64,000 nt of DNA from SIG307 sp045596385 (GTDB lineage: Bacteria; Bacillota; Clostridia; Lachnospirales; Lachnospiraceae): positions 162,186 to 226,185 of the forward strand of contig JAZOCC010000007.1 in assembly GCA_045596385.1 (NCBI GenBank), in the 5' to 3' direction. How positions within the stretch are numbered: position 1 is the stretch's first letter; every line of letters starts with the position of its first letter. Below, piece by piece: positions 16,692 through 24,744 of the stretch. The notes under the pieces were generated by a model that made no database searches, was not told the origin of the DNA, and saw only the letters and a list, made by a program, of their open reading frames with translations. The position numbers and the translations under genes are program-made.

Positions 16692-18125
16692 ATGAAACGA
16701 CATATTGTAAGTATTATTTTTTTATGTGTAATTTGCCTTGTGGGATGTAAGATAGAAGAGCCTCACGGCAACAATAAAGACGGATTCCAAGAGAATAAGG
16801 TTGAAGTATCTCTAAATAGCGGAGAGGTTGAATATCCGAAAAGTAAAGAGGAAGAGTATCCTGTCAACGGGGTGAAATTCTATTTCGATGAAGGGTGTAC
16901 GGCGTATAGGAACGGAGAGTATGAGGCTGCGGTAAAGGCTCTGAAAATGTCAGTGTTGATGGATGGAAAAAAAGAGTATATAACCCAATCCTACACGGTG
17001 CTTGGACACTGCATGACAGAATTGGGCGATATGGAGAATGCGGAAGTTTATTACAAAAAGGCATTGGAAACAGGAAACGATACAGCAATGTGTTATAATA
17101 ATCTCGGGCTGTATTATCGTAAATGCAATGACTACAAAAAGGCAGAAGAGAATTATTTACAGGCAATTGAGGCTGATAAGACTTATTCGGAGGCACTATC
17201 CAGCCTTGGTGTTCTGTACGCATTAATCGGACGGACAGAAGAGTCCGTTGCTTTGCTGGAACAGGCAATAGAATATTCCACAAAACCACGTCCCGAGTAT
17301 GATGCAAATCTGGCGTACAGTTATGCTGCCATGGGACAAATAGAGAAAGCGCGGGAAAGTCTGGCGATAGCAAGAGAAAAAGGTTATGCAGAAGAAAAGT
17401 GTGAAATTGTTTCTGCATGCATCGATGAGTTTGAAGAAGAATTCAAAAAAGAACTGATACCTACACCGAATTTGACTGAGATACCGCAACAGAAAAAAGG
17501 AATAGTCATTGCCATTGATCCGGGCCATCAGGCCAAGGGGAATTACGAAAAGGAGCCGGTAGGACCGGGTGCTACAGAGCAGAAAACGAAGGTTTCGTCG
17601 GGGACTCAGGGCATTTTTACAAAAGTGCCGGAGCATGAGTTTACCTTGGAGCTTTCTTTAAAGTTACGGGACACGCTTGTGGCTGAGGGCTATGAGGTCG
17701 TAATGACAAGAGAAACCGCAGAGGTAGATATCAGTAACGTGGAGCGGGCTGAAATCGCCAATGAAGCCAAGGCAGACATTTACATCCGAATTCATGCCGA
17801 CGGCGCTGACAGTGAGGCGGCAAACGGTATTTCCGTGTTATATCCGTCGGAGAATAATCCCTATGTTGCGGAGCTTTCCCCGGACAGTAAGCGGCTGGCA
17901 CAGGAAGTACTTGACGAAATGTGCGAGGCCACCGGAGCGAAAAAACGCGGCATTATAAAAAGAGATGATTTATCCGGAACCAACTGGGCGCAGATGCCTG
18001 TGATATTGATCGAGGCCGGATTTATGACAAACAAAGCAGAGGATGAAAGACTTCAAGACCCGGAGTATCAGGCAAAGCTGGTACAGGGAATTGTGAATGG
18101 GATAGAGGAGTATTTGAACGAATAA
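16692..18125 (+). CDS. TPR-repeat lipoprotein N-acetylmuramoyl-L-alanine amidase
   Basis: A 477-residue surface protein. The signal peptide ends in lipobox LVGC at about residue 19. About four tetratricopeptide repeats (residues 55-235) follow, then an Amidase_3 catalytic domain (about 270-477) that cuts the bond between MurNAc and the stem peptide. Zinc ligands are visible as the histidine in AIDPGHQ, a glutamate in PEHEFTLEL and the histidine in YIRIHADG; the catalytic glutamate is in VILIEAGFMTN. An Amidase_3 domain on a TPR lipoprotein is less common than SH3b or SPOR fusions. It is cotranscribed with the TruA-like gene 10 bases downstream. GTTGGAGG precedes the ATG. Confidence 0.92.
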   Translation: MKRHIVSIIFLCVICLVGCKIEEPHGNNKDGFQENKVEVSLNSGEVEYPKSKEEEYPVNGVKFYFDEGCTAYRNGEYEAAVKALKMSVLMDGKKEYITQSYTVLGHCMTELGDMENAEVYYKKALETGNDTAMCYNNLGLYYRKCNDYKKAEENYLQAIEADKTYSEALSSLGVLYALIGRTEESVALLEQAIEYSTKPRPEYDANLAYSYAAMGQIEKARESLAIAREKGYAEEKCEIVSACIDEFEEEFKKELIPTPNLTEIPQQKKGIVIAIDPGHQAKGNYEKEPVGPGATEQKTKVSSGTQGIFTKVPEHEFTLELSLKLRDTLVAEGYEVVMTRETAEVDISNVERAEIANEAKADIYIRIHADGADSEAANGISVLYPSENNPYVAELSPDSKRLAQEVLDEMCEATGAKKRGIIKRDDLSGTNWAQMPVILIEAGFMTNKAEDERLQDPEYQAKLVQGIVNGIEEYLNE

Positions 18126-18135
18126 GGAGAGTAAG

Positions 18136-18909
18136 ATGCAACAGGAAAGAACAAGAAACATTAAGCTGACCTTGGAATATGACGGTTCCCGCTATGCGGG
18201 CTGGCAAAAGATAGCGGGAAAAGACCGCATGGTTACCATACAAGGGAAAATAGAAGAAGTATTGGAAAAGATGGAAGGAAAGCCGGTGGAGGTTGTCGGT
18301 GCGGCCCGTACCGAACCGGGTGCCCATGCCTACGGTCAAATTGCCAACTTCCATACCACAACCGATAAGAGTGTGACGGAGATTAAGCAGTATCTGAATC
18401 GGTATCTTCCGATGGATATTGCGGTACTGGAGGCTTGCGAAATGCCGGACCGTTTCCATGCATCTTACCTTGCCAAGGAGTTTGTGTATGAATATAAAGT
18501 AACGGTGGGGGAAGTGCCGTCGGTATTTGAGCGGAAGTACAATTATTATTGCTTTAAGCGTCCGGACATCGAGAAAATGAAGAAGGCAGCAGAGTATCTA
18601 ATCGGAGGTCATGATTTTAAGGCTTTTTCCGACAACCGTAAAATGAAAAAATCTACCGTGCGCGTGATGAAGGACATTACGATTTACGGGGATGATTGTG
18701 AGATTCTGTTTTCCTTTACGGCAGATGATTTCTGGCCGCATATGGTGCGGATTCTGGTAGGTACCTTGCTTTCGGTGGGCAAAGGTGAAATGGAACCGGA
18801 AGAGGTAAAGAAGCTTCTCACGACCGGCGACAGAGAGGCAGCGGGAGAGACGATTGAAGCACGCGGACTCTTTTTGTCGGAAGTACGGTATGATGTGACG
18901 GAGAAATAG
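18136..18909 (+). CDS. TruA-family pseudouridine synthase with altered catalytic position
   Basis: A 257-residue TruA homologue; TruA makes pseudouridine at positions 38-40 of tRNA anticodon arms. The fold markers KLTLEYDGSRYAGWQ, HDFKAFSD and MVRILVGTLLSVGKG are present. The catalytic loop, normally RTDAGVHA, reads RTEPGAHA, with glutamate at residue 60 in place of the aspartate that is essential across pseudouridine synthases. The later GNGFLRNMVR segment is also changed to ADDFWPHMVR. It may be a second, divergent paralogue with altered substrate or no catalysis. GGAGAG precedes the ATG, and it is coupled to the amidase gene, an odd partner. Confidence 0.85.
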   Translation: MQQERTRNIKLTLEYDGSRYAGWQKIAGKDRMVTIQGKIEEVLEKMEGKPVEVVGAARTEPGAHAYGQIANFHTTTDKSVTEIKQYLNRYLPMDIAVLEACEMPDRFHASYLAKEFVYEYKVTVGEVPSVFERKYNYYCFKRPDIEKMKKAAEYLIGGHDFKAFSDNRKMKKSTVRVMKDITIYGDDCEILFSFTADDFWPHMVRILVGTLLSVGKGEMEPEEVKKLLTTGDREAAGETIEARGLFLSEVRYDVTEK

Positions 18910-19000
18910 TGGGAAATCCGGGAAGAGTGTTTGGAAAATCGTAAGTGGCGGAATTCGGCAAAGAAATGTATAAAAGAACAGAAAGGAACAGTAGAAAACC

Positions 19001-20290
19001 ATGAGAATATTGATTAAGAACGGTTATGTCATCGACCCGGTGACCGGACGAGAGGGTCAGTTTGATGTGTTAACAGAGGATAAGAAGATTGTGCGTGTGG
19101 CGGAGAAGATTGCGGAGAACGAAGCAGGCGCAGACCGTGTGGTGGATGCCACGGGAAAGCATGTCCTTCCGGGCTTTATTGATTTGCATGTACATTACAG
19201 AGAACCGGGCCTTGAGTACAAGGAAACCATTGCCACCGGTTCCGCGGCAGCGGCGGCAGGGGGTTATACCACTGTTTGTCCGATGCCGAATACAAAGCCG
19301 GTAACGGACTGTGCAGAAGTGGTGCAGACAGTGTTAGCAAAGGCGAAGGAAGCGGGCAAAGTGCGCGTGCTTCCGGTGGGTGCGGTGACCTTAGGACAGA
19401 GCGGTACAGAGCTTTCCGATATCGAAAGCATGGCAAAGGCCGGAGCGGCAGCGGTGTCCGAGGACGGTAAGTCTGTTATGAACCCGGTGGTATATGCGGA
19501 AGGTATGCGTCGCGCGAAGGAAGCTGGCTTGCCGGTATTTGCTCATTGTGAGGAGATTTCCCTGGTACGGGGTGGTGTCATGAATGCGGGGGCAAAGGCG
19601 GAGGAGCTGGGTCTTCCGGGCATTACCAATGCGGTCGAGGATATTATTACCATGCGTGATATTTTGCTGGCGGAGGAAACCGGTGCAAAGCTTCATTTGT
19701 GTCATTGCTCCACCAAATACAGCGTGGATTTCGTACGGTTTGCAAAGGAAAAGGGCATCGACGTAACCGCCGAGGTTTGCCCGCACCATTTTGCAATGTG
19801 CGACGAGGATATTACCGAAGATGCATCCATGTTTAAGATGAATCCGCCGTTACGGGGAAAAGAGGATGTAAAGGCACTGATTGCGGGACTTTTGGACGGT
19901 ACCATGGAGGTGATTTCCACGGACCATGCGCCACACTCCGCAGAGGAAAAGAGCGGTTCCATGATCGGGTCTCCGTTCGGAATCGTAGGTTCCGAGACGG
20001 CTTATGCCCTCAGTAATACGGTACTGGTAAAGGAGTACGGTATGAGCCAGATGCAGCTTGCGAAATGCATGAGCTACAATCCGGCAAAGGTACTGGGAAG
20101 AGACAAAGAAATCGGAGGTTTGGCAGAGGGATATTTGGCGGATATTGCCATTGTGGCACCGGAGGAAGAATATGTTATCAATCCGGAGGAGTTTTTGTCC
20201 AAGGGACGGAATACACCGTTCGGAGGAAAGAAGGTAAAGGGCAGAGTGTATATGACCCTTTGCGAAGGAAAGATTACCTACGAGAGATAA
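19001..20290 (+). CDS. pyrC: dihydroorotase
   Basis: A 429-residue type I dihydroorotase that cyclises carbamoyl-aspartate to dihydroorotate in pyrimidine synthesis. The metal-binding HxH is in GFIDLHVHYREPG (near residue 60), further metal ligands are in FAHCEE and LHLCHCST, and the catalytic aspartate is in STDHAPHS (about residue 306). The C-terminal beta-sandwich with the late NPAKVLG segment is intact. The gene heads a pyrimidine cluster with an HTH-phosphoribosyltransferase fusion and pyrF. The Shine-Dalgarno site is modest (AAAGGAA, 13 bases upstream). Confidence 0.96.
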   Translation: MRILIKNGYVIDPVTGREGQFDVLTEDKKIVRVAEKIAENEAGADRVVDATGKHVLPGFIDLHVHYREPGLEYKETIATGSAAAAAGGYTTVCPMPNTKPVTDCAEVVQTVLAKAKEAGKVRVLPVGAVTLGQSGTELSDIESMAKAGAAAVSEDGKSVMNPVVYAEGMRRAKEAGLPVFAHCEEISLVRGGVMNAGAKAEELGLPGITNAVEDIITMRDILLAEETGAKLHLCHCSTKYSVDFVRFAKEKGIDVTAEVCPHHFAMCDEDITEDASMFKMNPPLRGKEDVKALIAGLLDGTMEVISTDHAPHSAEEKSGSMIGSPFGIVGSETAYALSNTVLVKEYGMSQMQLAKCMSYNPAKVLGRDKEIGGLAEGYLADIAIVAPEEEYVINPEEFLSKGRNTPFGGKKVKGRVYMTLCEGKITYER

Positions 20291-20377
20291 TAATAGCGAA
20301 AAACAAGTCAATGACGATAATGAGAAATACTTTCGTTCTCTCATCTGCCGGTTGAAAAAATCTCGTTTTAGAAGTTA

Positions 20378-20405
20378 TTGCGATACGTACTGTTTTCACT
20401 ATAAT
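20378..20405 (+). promoter_or_regulatory. promoter of the HTH-OPRT fusion gene
   Basis: TTGCGA (20378-20383), 16-base spacer, TATAAT (20400-20405). Just downstream, GGAGCTCC (20413-20420) is a perfect 8-bp palindrome near the expected transcription start, a candidate operator for the HTH protein encoded by this gene. Confidence 0.6.
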
Positions 20406-20447
20406 GGAGATAGGAGCTCCAATCGAAAGAAAGAGGAGGAAACAGAT

Positions 20448-21239
20448 ATGACAAACTCGATAGGTAATCAAATTAAAATTCTTCGTAAGGCAAAAGGAGT
20501 CACCCAGGAGGAAATGGGGGCGACTCTCGGGATCAGCTATCAGGCGGTTTCCAAATGGGAGAATAATACCGCTCTGCCGGATGTTCAAATGATTCCGAAA
20601 ATTGCGGAATATTTCGGGGTCACAACGGACGAGCTGTTCGGTTATAAGCTGAATGCACTGACAAACAAAGAGCGATTGATTCAGTTTATGAAGAAAAACC
20701 AGATATTAAGTGTACGGCCGGTAGAACTGAAGCATGGCGGCAGTGCGGAGTTTTTTGTGGACACCGGGAAATTCAGCACAAATGCACAGCTTGCAAAAAT
20801 CGGAGAATACTTCGCTGACTGTGTGAAAGAGCATCACCTGGAGTTTGATACGCTGTTTGGGCTTGCCTATCACGGGATCGCATTTTCCTGCGCAACGGCG
20901 ACGGCATTGTTCAATAAGTATGGCGTAACGGTAAATTATTGCTACGGTCGAAAGATACCGGACAGGGAAGGAAATATTGTCTGCGGACATCAGCCACGGG
21001 ACGGAGAACGGGTTGTGGTGGTGGATGATGTATTAACCACCGGAATCACCCTGGATGAGAAAATCAGTGAACTGAAACAGCTTGCGGATGTGACCGTTGT
21101 GGCGGTGATTGTAATTGTGAACCGTAAGCAGCAGACGGGAAAGGTTGAGAGAAGCGGCGAGGACAGAATCCGTGAAAAGTATGATGCGGAGGTGTACTCG
21201 ATTTTAACGGATGAAGACATTGAAGCATTCTTACAGTAA
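20448..21239 (+). CDS. XRE-type HTH fused to an orotate phosphoribosyltransferase-like domain
   Basis: A 263-residue two-domain protein. Residues 1-63 are a Cro/CI-type helix-turn-helix (QIKILRKAKGVTQEEMG, YQAVSKWENNTALPD). Residues about 75-263 match PyrE, with VELKHGGSAEFFVDTGKF, the PRPP-binding VVVVDDVLTTGIT and a LFGLAYHG segment. Several OPRT active-site residues are changed: the lysine of AYKG is H142, and the mobile loop keeps R168 and K169 but is two residues shorter and lacks the catalytic Lys and His. It lies between pyrC and pyrF, where a pyrE could be expected. It could be an orotate/PRPP-sensing repressor or a self-regulating enzyme. The ATG at 20448 follows GAGGAGG; the longer frame to 20352 would span the promoter. 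Confidence 0.88.
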   Translation: MTNSIGNQIKILRKAKGVTQEEMGATLGISYQAVSKWENNTALPDVQMIPKIAEYFGVTTDELFGYKLNALTNKERLIQFMKKNQILSVRPVELKHGGSAEFFVDTGKFSTNAQLAKIGEYFADCVKEHHLEFDTLFGLAYHGIAFSCATATALFNKYGVTVNYCYGRKIPDREGNIVCGHQPRDGERVVVVDDVLTTGITLDEKISELKQLADVTVVAVIVIVNRKQQTGKVERSGEDRIREKYDAEVYSILTDEDIEAFLQ

Positions 21240-21245
21240 CAGGGC

Positions 21246-21274
21246 TTGCGAAAGACAGGGTTCTGTGCTAAAAT
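21246..21274 (+). promoter_or_regulatory. promoter of pyrF
   Basis: TTGCGA (21246-21251), 17-base spacer, TAAAAT (21269-21274). The -35 hexamer equals that of the HTH-OPRT gene. Confidence 0.65.
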
Positions 21275-21350
21275 GTTCGAAAGAATGTGCAAACAGGACA
21301 GGCGGTTTGTAAGAAAACAATTGCCGGAAGGCAGAAAAAAGGAGATTACT

Positions 21351-22274
21351 ATGGTAAAAGAGCTTATTACGAAGATTCAGAAGACAAATGCACCGATTGT
21401 TGTGGGGCTTGACCCGATGCTTTCCTATGTACCGAACTGGGTAAAGGAAAAGGCATTTAATGAGTTCGGCGAAACGTTAGAGGGTGCAGCGGAAGCAATC
21501 TGGCAGTTCAATAAGGCCATTGTGGATGCTACCTATGATTTGATTCCGGCAGTAAAGCCGCAGGTGGCAATGTATGAACAGTTTGGTATTCCGGGACTTA
21601 TTGCATTTAAGAAGACCGTGGAGTATTGTAAAGAAAAGGGTCTGGTAGTTATCGGCGATATTAAGCGCGGTGACATCGGTTCTACCTCCGAGGCATATGC
21701 GGTAGGACATCTCGGTAAGGTAGCCGTAGGCAGCAAGAGCTACTATCCGTTTGACGAAGATTTCGTTACGGTAAATCCGTATCTCGGCAGCGACGGCGTG
21801 AATCCGTTCGTAAAGATTTGTAAGGAAGAGAATAAGGGCTTATTTATCTTGGTTAAGACCAGTAACCCGTCCAGCGGCGAATTCCAGGATCGTTTAATCG
21901 ACGGCAGACCGCTGTATGAGTATGTAGGTGAAAAGGTAGCTGAGTGGGGCGCTGACTGTATGGACGGCGACTACAGCAACATCGGTGCAGTAGTGGGCGC
22001 TACCTATCCGGAAATGGGTAAGGTGCTTCGTAAGATTATGCCGAAGAGCTTCATCCTGGTACCGGGTTACGGTGCACAGGGCGGTAAGGCAGCAGACCTG
22101 GTTCATTACTTCAACGAAGACGGTCTCGGTGCTATCGTAAACTCCTCCCGTGGTATTATCGCAGCTTATAAGCAGGAAGCTTACGCAAAGTTTGGGGAAG
22201 AGAACTTTGCGGATGCATCCAGACAGGCTGTCATCGATATGAGAGAAGATATTGCAGGGGCACTTAGAAAGTAA
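21351..22274 (+). CDS. pyrF: orotidine 5'-phosphate decarboxylase (type 2)
   Basis: A 307-residue OMP decarboxylase of the longer type 2 group, which converts OMP to UMP, the last step of UMP synthesis. VVGLDPML starts the barrel; the catalytic Asp-Lys-Asp array is in VIGDIKRGDIGSTSEAY (about residues 98-115), and phosphate binding is by VPGYGAQGG and NSSRGI. The ATG at 21351 follows AAAGGAG; the in-frame extension upstream overlaps the promoter and is rejected. It is 111 bases behind the HTH-OPRT gene with its own promoter, so it can be controlled separately, perhaps by that protein. Confidence 0.96.
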   Translation: MVKELITKIQKTNAPIVVGLDPMLSYVPNWVKEKAFNEFGETLEGAAEAIWQFNKAIVDATYDLIPAVKPQVAMYEQFGIPGLIAFKKTVEYCKEKGLVVIGDIKRGDIGSTSEAYAVGHLGKVAVGSKSYYPFDEDFVTVNPYLGSDGVNPFVKICKEENKGLFILVKTSNPSSGEFQDRLIDGRPLYEYVGEKVAEWGADCMDGDYSNIGAVVGATYPEMGKVLRKIMPKSFILVPGYGAQGGKAADLVHYFNEDGLGAIVNSSRGIIAAYKQEAYAKFGEENFADASRQAVIDMREDIAGALRK

Positions 22275-22343
22275 ACGCCTAAGGCAAAGCGAGGTTTATT
22301 AAGGCTTCGCCGAGCGAAAAGTAAATGTCAAAGGAGGTGTACC

Positions 22344-22949
22344 ATGGTTCTTGCAAATAAATTAGGGATTACAAACCCTGCCGACCTTGCCAGAGAGGAA
22401 GAGCGTATCAGTAAGAAAAAGGCGCTTGCACTTTTTGAAACAGGTATGCTTGATAAACTGGAAGCAGGGAAGTTTTCGGCACTGAAATGTATTCATAAGT
22501 ATTTATTTGATGGGATATATGATTTTGCGGGAGAACTTAGAACAGTGAATATTTCCAAAGGAAATTTTCGTTTTGCACCTTTGATGTATTTGGAAGCATC
22601 TCTACAGAATATTGATAAAATGCCGCAGACGACTTTTGATGAGATTGTAGAGAAATACGTGGAAATGAACATTGCCCACCCTTTCAGAGAAGGTAACGGA
22701 CGAAGTACCCGTATCTGGTTGGATTTGATATTTAAGGCTGAACTTGGAAAAGTAGTTGACTGGAGCAAGGTGGACAAACAAGATTACCTTCTTGCGATGG
22801 AGCGCAGTCCTGTCAGGGATATTGAGATTAAGCATGTGTTGAAAAAAGCACTTACGGATGAGATTGACAGCCGTGAGATGTACATGAAGGGAATTGACCA
22901 CAGTTACTACTATGAGGGATATACTACGTTTAAAACGGAAGAATTATAA
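22344..22949 (+). CDS. Fic family protein, class III (C-terminal inhibitory motif)
   Basis: A 201-residue Fic-domain protein. The active-site loop is HPFREGNGRSTR, starting at H112, with all residues needed for AMP transfer from ATP to a target hydroxyl. The C-terminus contains SYYYEG, fitting the inhibitory (S/T)xxxE(G/N) motif, which places it with single-domain class III Fic enzymes that control themselves by oligomerisation and self-modification. The target is unknown. AAAGGAGGTG precedes the ATG. No antitoxin-like gene is adjacent, which agrees with built-in inhibition. It stands as a single gene between pyrF and a sigma factor. Confidence 0.92.
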   Translation: MVLANKLGITNPADLAREEERISKKKALALFETGMLDKLEAGKFSALKCIHKYLFDGIYDFAGELRTVNISKGNFRFAPLMYLEASLQNIDKMPQTTFDEIVEKYVEMNIAHPFREGNGRSTRIWLDLIFKAELGKVVDWSKVDKQDYLLAMERSPVRDIEIKHVLKKALTDEIDSREMYMKGIDHSYYYEGYTTFKTEEL

Positions 22950-22964
22950 GAATGTTGAAATTGG

Positions 22965-23005
22965 AACACACCGTACTTCGAAAAAACGAGGCGCGGTGTG
23001 TTTTG
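22965..23005 (+). terminator. terminator after the Fic gene
   Basis: AACACACCG (22965-22973) pairs with CGGTGTGTT (22994-23002), followed by TTGCG. The loop is 20 bases long. Confidence 0.65.
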
Positions 23006-23119
23006 CGTTTATTCAGGGTATTTTTTATAAATTATTCGAGGAGTGCAACACACCTGCCTTCCTTTCCGACTATAAGGGTGAAAGGCTCATGAACCTTCAA
23101 AAGAAAAGAGGTGAAACAG

Positions 23120-23668
23120 ATGGACGACGAACAATTGATTGCGCTGTATCTAAATCGTGACGAAGGTGCGATTGCGGAGACACAGGAGGCTTTCGGGACA
23201 AGATTGAGACAGTTGGCATTCCGGCTGCTGGGTAATTCCGAGGATGTGGAGGAATGCTTAAATGATACCTACTTCAAGGTTTGGAATGCGATTCCGCCCC
23301 ACAGACCCAACAGTTTGTATGCGTTTTGTGTTACGATATGCAGACGGACTGCCATGGATATGCTGGATAAACGAACCGCAGGGAAACGGTCGGCACAGGT
23401 GGTGGAACTCTCTAAAGAAATGGAGGAATGTCTTCCTGCGAAGGAACGAGAAGAGGATGAAGAAGCTTTGACCGAGTTGATGAATGCATTCTTAGGGACT
23501 CTTGATAAGGAGAAGCGCGCCTTGTTTGTACGGCGTTATTGGTTCGGAGAGACCTCGGCAGAGATTGCGAAAAAGTATGGATACTCCGAGACAAAGGTAC
23601 GGTCCCTATTGTTTCGCACAAGAAAGAAACTGCAAAAGTATCTCAAAGGAAAGGGCGTGAATGTATGA
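23120..23668 (+). CDS. ECF-type RNA polymerase sigma factor
   Basis: A 182-residue sigma-70 family protein of the extracytoplasmic-function group. Region 2 includes FRLLGNSEDVEECLNDTYFKVW for core binding and -10 recognition, and region 4 includes RYWFGETSAEIAKKYGYSETKV, a helix-turn-helix for the -35 element. The ATG at 23120 has AGAGGTG upstream; the frame extends to 23111 without improvement. Its last four bases overlap the start of the next gene (ATGA), a membrane protein that is its likely anti-sigma factor. The signal is unknown. Confidence 0.92.
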   Translation: MDDEQLIALYLNRDEGAIAETQEAFGTRLRQLAFRLLGNSEDVEECLNDTYFKVWNAIPPHRPNSLYAFCVTICRRTAMDMLDKRTAGKRSAQVVELSKEMEECLPAKEREEDEEALTELMNAFLGTLDKEKRALFVRRYWFGETSAEIAKKYGYSETKVRSLLFRTRKKLQKYLKGKGVNV

Positions 23669-24609
23669 AAGAATATGATATTTTTAAGGCAATGAACGGA
23701 ACAAAGGAAGAATATATTCTGCAGTCGGAGGAGTTTGTAAAGCCGAAAGGGACTTCCGGTAAAGCAATAAAGGTGGTTTTGGCGGCGGTATTGATTGCGG
23801 CAATTACGGCGGTGCCGGTAGGGGCTGTGGCACGAAGTCAGTTAAAAAACAGGGAGAGCGCAGAACTTTACCTCGGAAATACTGATTTATTGGAAGAAAG
23901 CGGTGCGGTAAAAAATCAGGTAATGGAAAACGAGCATGTAAGGATAACCTTGGATGCGGTGTTGTCAGACGGTTATACCGCTTTGGCGGTTGTTACGTTG
24001 GATGCCCTCACTGAGCAGGGCCGTAATTATATCAATTATAAACCGGACTTTGTGCTCCGTCGGACGGATACGGGAGAGGCGATGTTTCATGCCGGTGGCG
24101 GTGCAATGGATGACTGGGAGGAACAGATAAAGACTGATACCATAAGGTACTTTCACACCATTGATCTTGCGGGTATGGATGTTTCCTGCGAGTATGAAAT
24201 GATTTTCTATAGCATGGATTTGTTCACGGAGGAGGAATGGAAAGCCGGTGTGACAAAGCCTTTGGATGAAAATATGATTCCGGAAGGAAATTCCCTTGGG
24301 TATGATTTTATTGCAAAGGTGAGTTTGGCGAAAAATACGGAGTCTGTAAAAATGAAGAGTGCTGATGGGAAAACAATTCGGCTGTCGCAATTCCAAGTAA
24401 TTGATGAGACGGGAGAAGTGTTGAGAACAGTTCCTGATTCTGTAAGGTTAATTAGGAGCAGCGGAAGTCAGGAAGTACTCAGCCGTTCGGGGAGGTTTTT
24501 TAGTGTTTCCGATGATGGAGGGACACATTCCACCCTATTCTTTGGAAAGTTGATTGACCTTAAGGAGTATAAAGGTGTTATAATTGACGGTGTGGAATAT
24601 TTGAAATAG
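23665..24609 (+). CDS. putative membrane anti-sigma factor (DUF4179-like)
   Basis: A 314-residue protein with a short cytoplasmic N-terminus (about 33 residues, MKEYDIFKAMNGTKEEY), one transmembrane helix (about residues 34-55) and a large extracytoplasmic domain. This layout and the ATGA overlap with the sigma gene are typical of anti-sigma factors of the DUF4179 type. No zinc-finger HxxxCxxC is visible, so it would hold the sigma factor through another N-terminal fold. The start at 23665 replaces an upstream in-frame start inside the sigma gene. The assignment rests mainly on context and topology. Confidence 0.75.
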   Translation: MKEYDIFKAMNGTKEEYILQSEEFVKPKGTSGKAIKVVLAAVLIAAITAVPVGAVARSQLKNRESAELYLGNTDLLEESGAVKNQVMENEHVRITLDAVLSDGYTALAVVTLDALTEQGRNYINYKPDFVLRRTDTGEAMFHAGGGAMDDWEEQIKTDTIRYFHTIDLAGMDVSCEYEMIFYSMDLFTEEEWKAGVTKPLDENMIPEGNSLGYDFIAKVSLAKNTESVKMKSADGKTIRLSQFQVIDETGEVLRTVPDSVRLIRSSGSQEVLSRSGRFFSVSDDGGTHSTLFFGKLIDLKEYKGVIIDGVEYLK

Positions 24610-24620
24610 GGAGCAAGAGA

Positions 24621-24655
24621 AAGACGCTTTCGGATTTGAAGGTGTCTTTCTTTAC
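24621..24655 (+). terminator. terminator after the sigma/anti-sigma pair
   Basis: AGACGCTTTCG and TGAAGGTGTCT form a 10-bp stem with wobble pairs and a GATT loop, followed by TTCTTTACTTT. Confidence 0.7.
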
Positions 24656-24683
24656 TTTGTCATAAGAATATAATATAAATTAT

Positions 24684-24728
24684 ATTGAAATGTCATAGAA
24701 AACGGGGTATAATATGATTGAAATGTCA
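24684..24728 (+). promoter_or_regulatory. promoter and direct repeat before the DUF4143 ATPase gene
   Basis: TTGAAA (24685-24690), 17-base spacer, TATAAT (24708-24713). The 12-mer ATTGAAATGTCA occurs at 24684-24695 and again at 24717-24728, one copy over the -35 box and one over the likely transcription start. The spacing of 33 bases is about three helical turns, so both lie on one face of DNA. Confidence 0.6.
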
Positions 24729-24744
24729 GTATGGAGGTGCTTTT

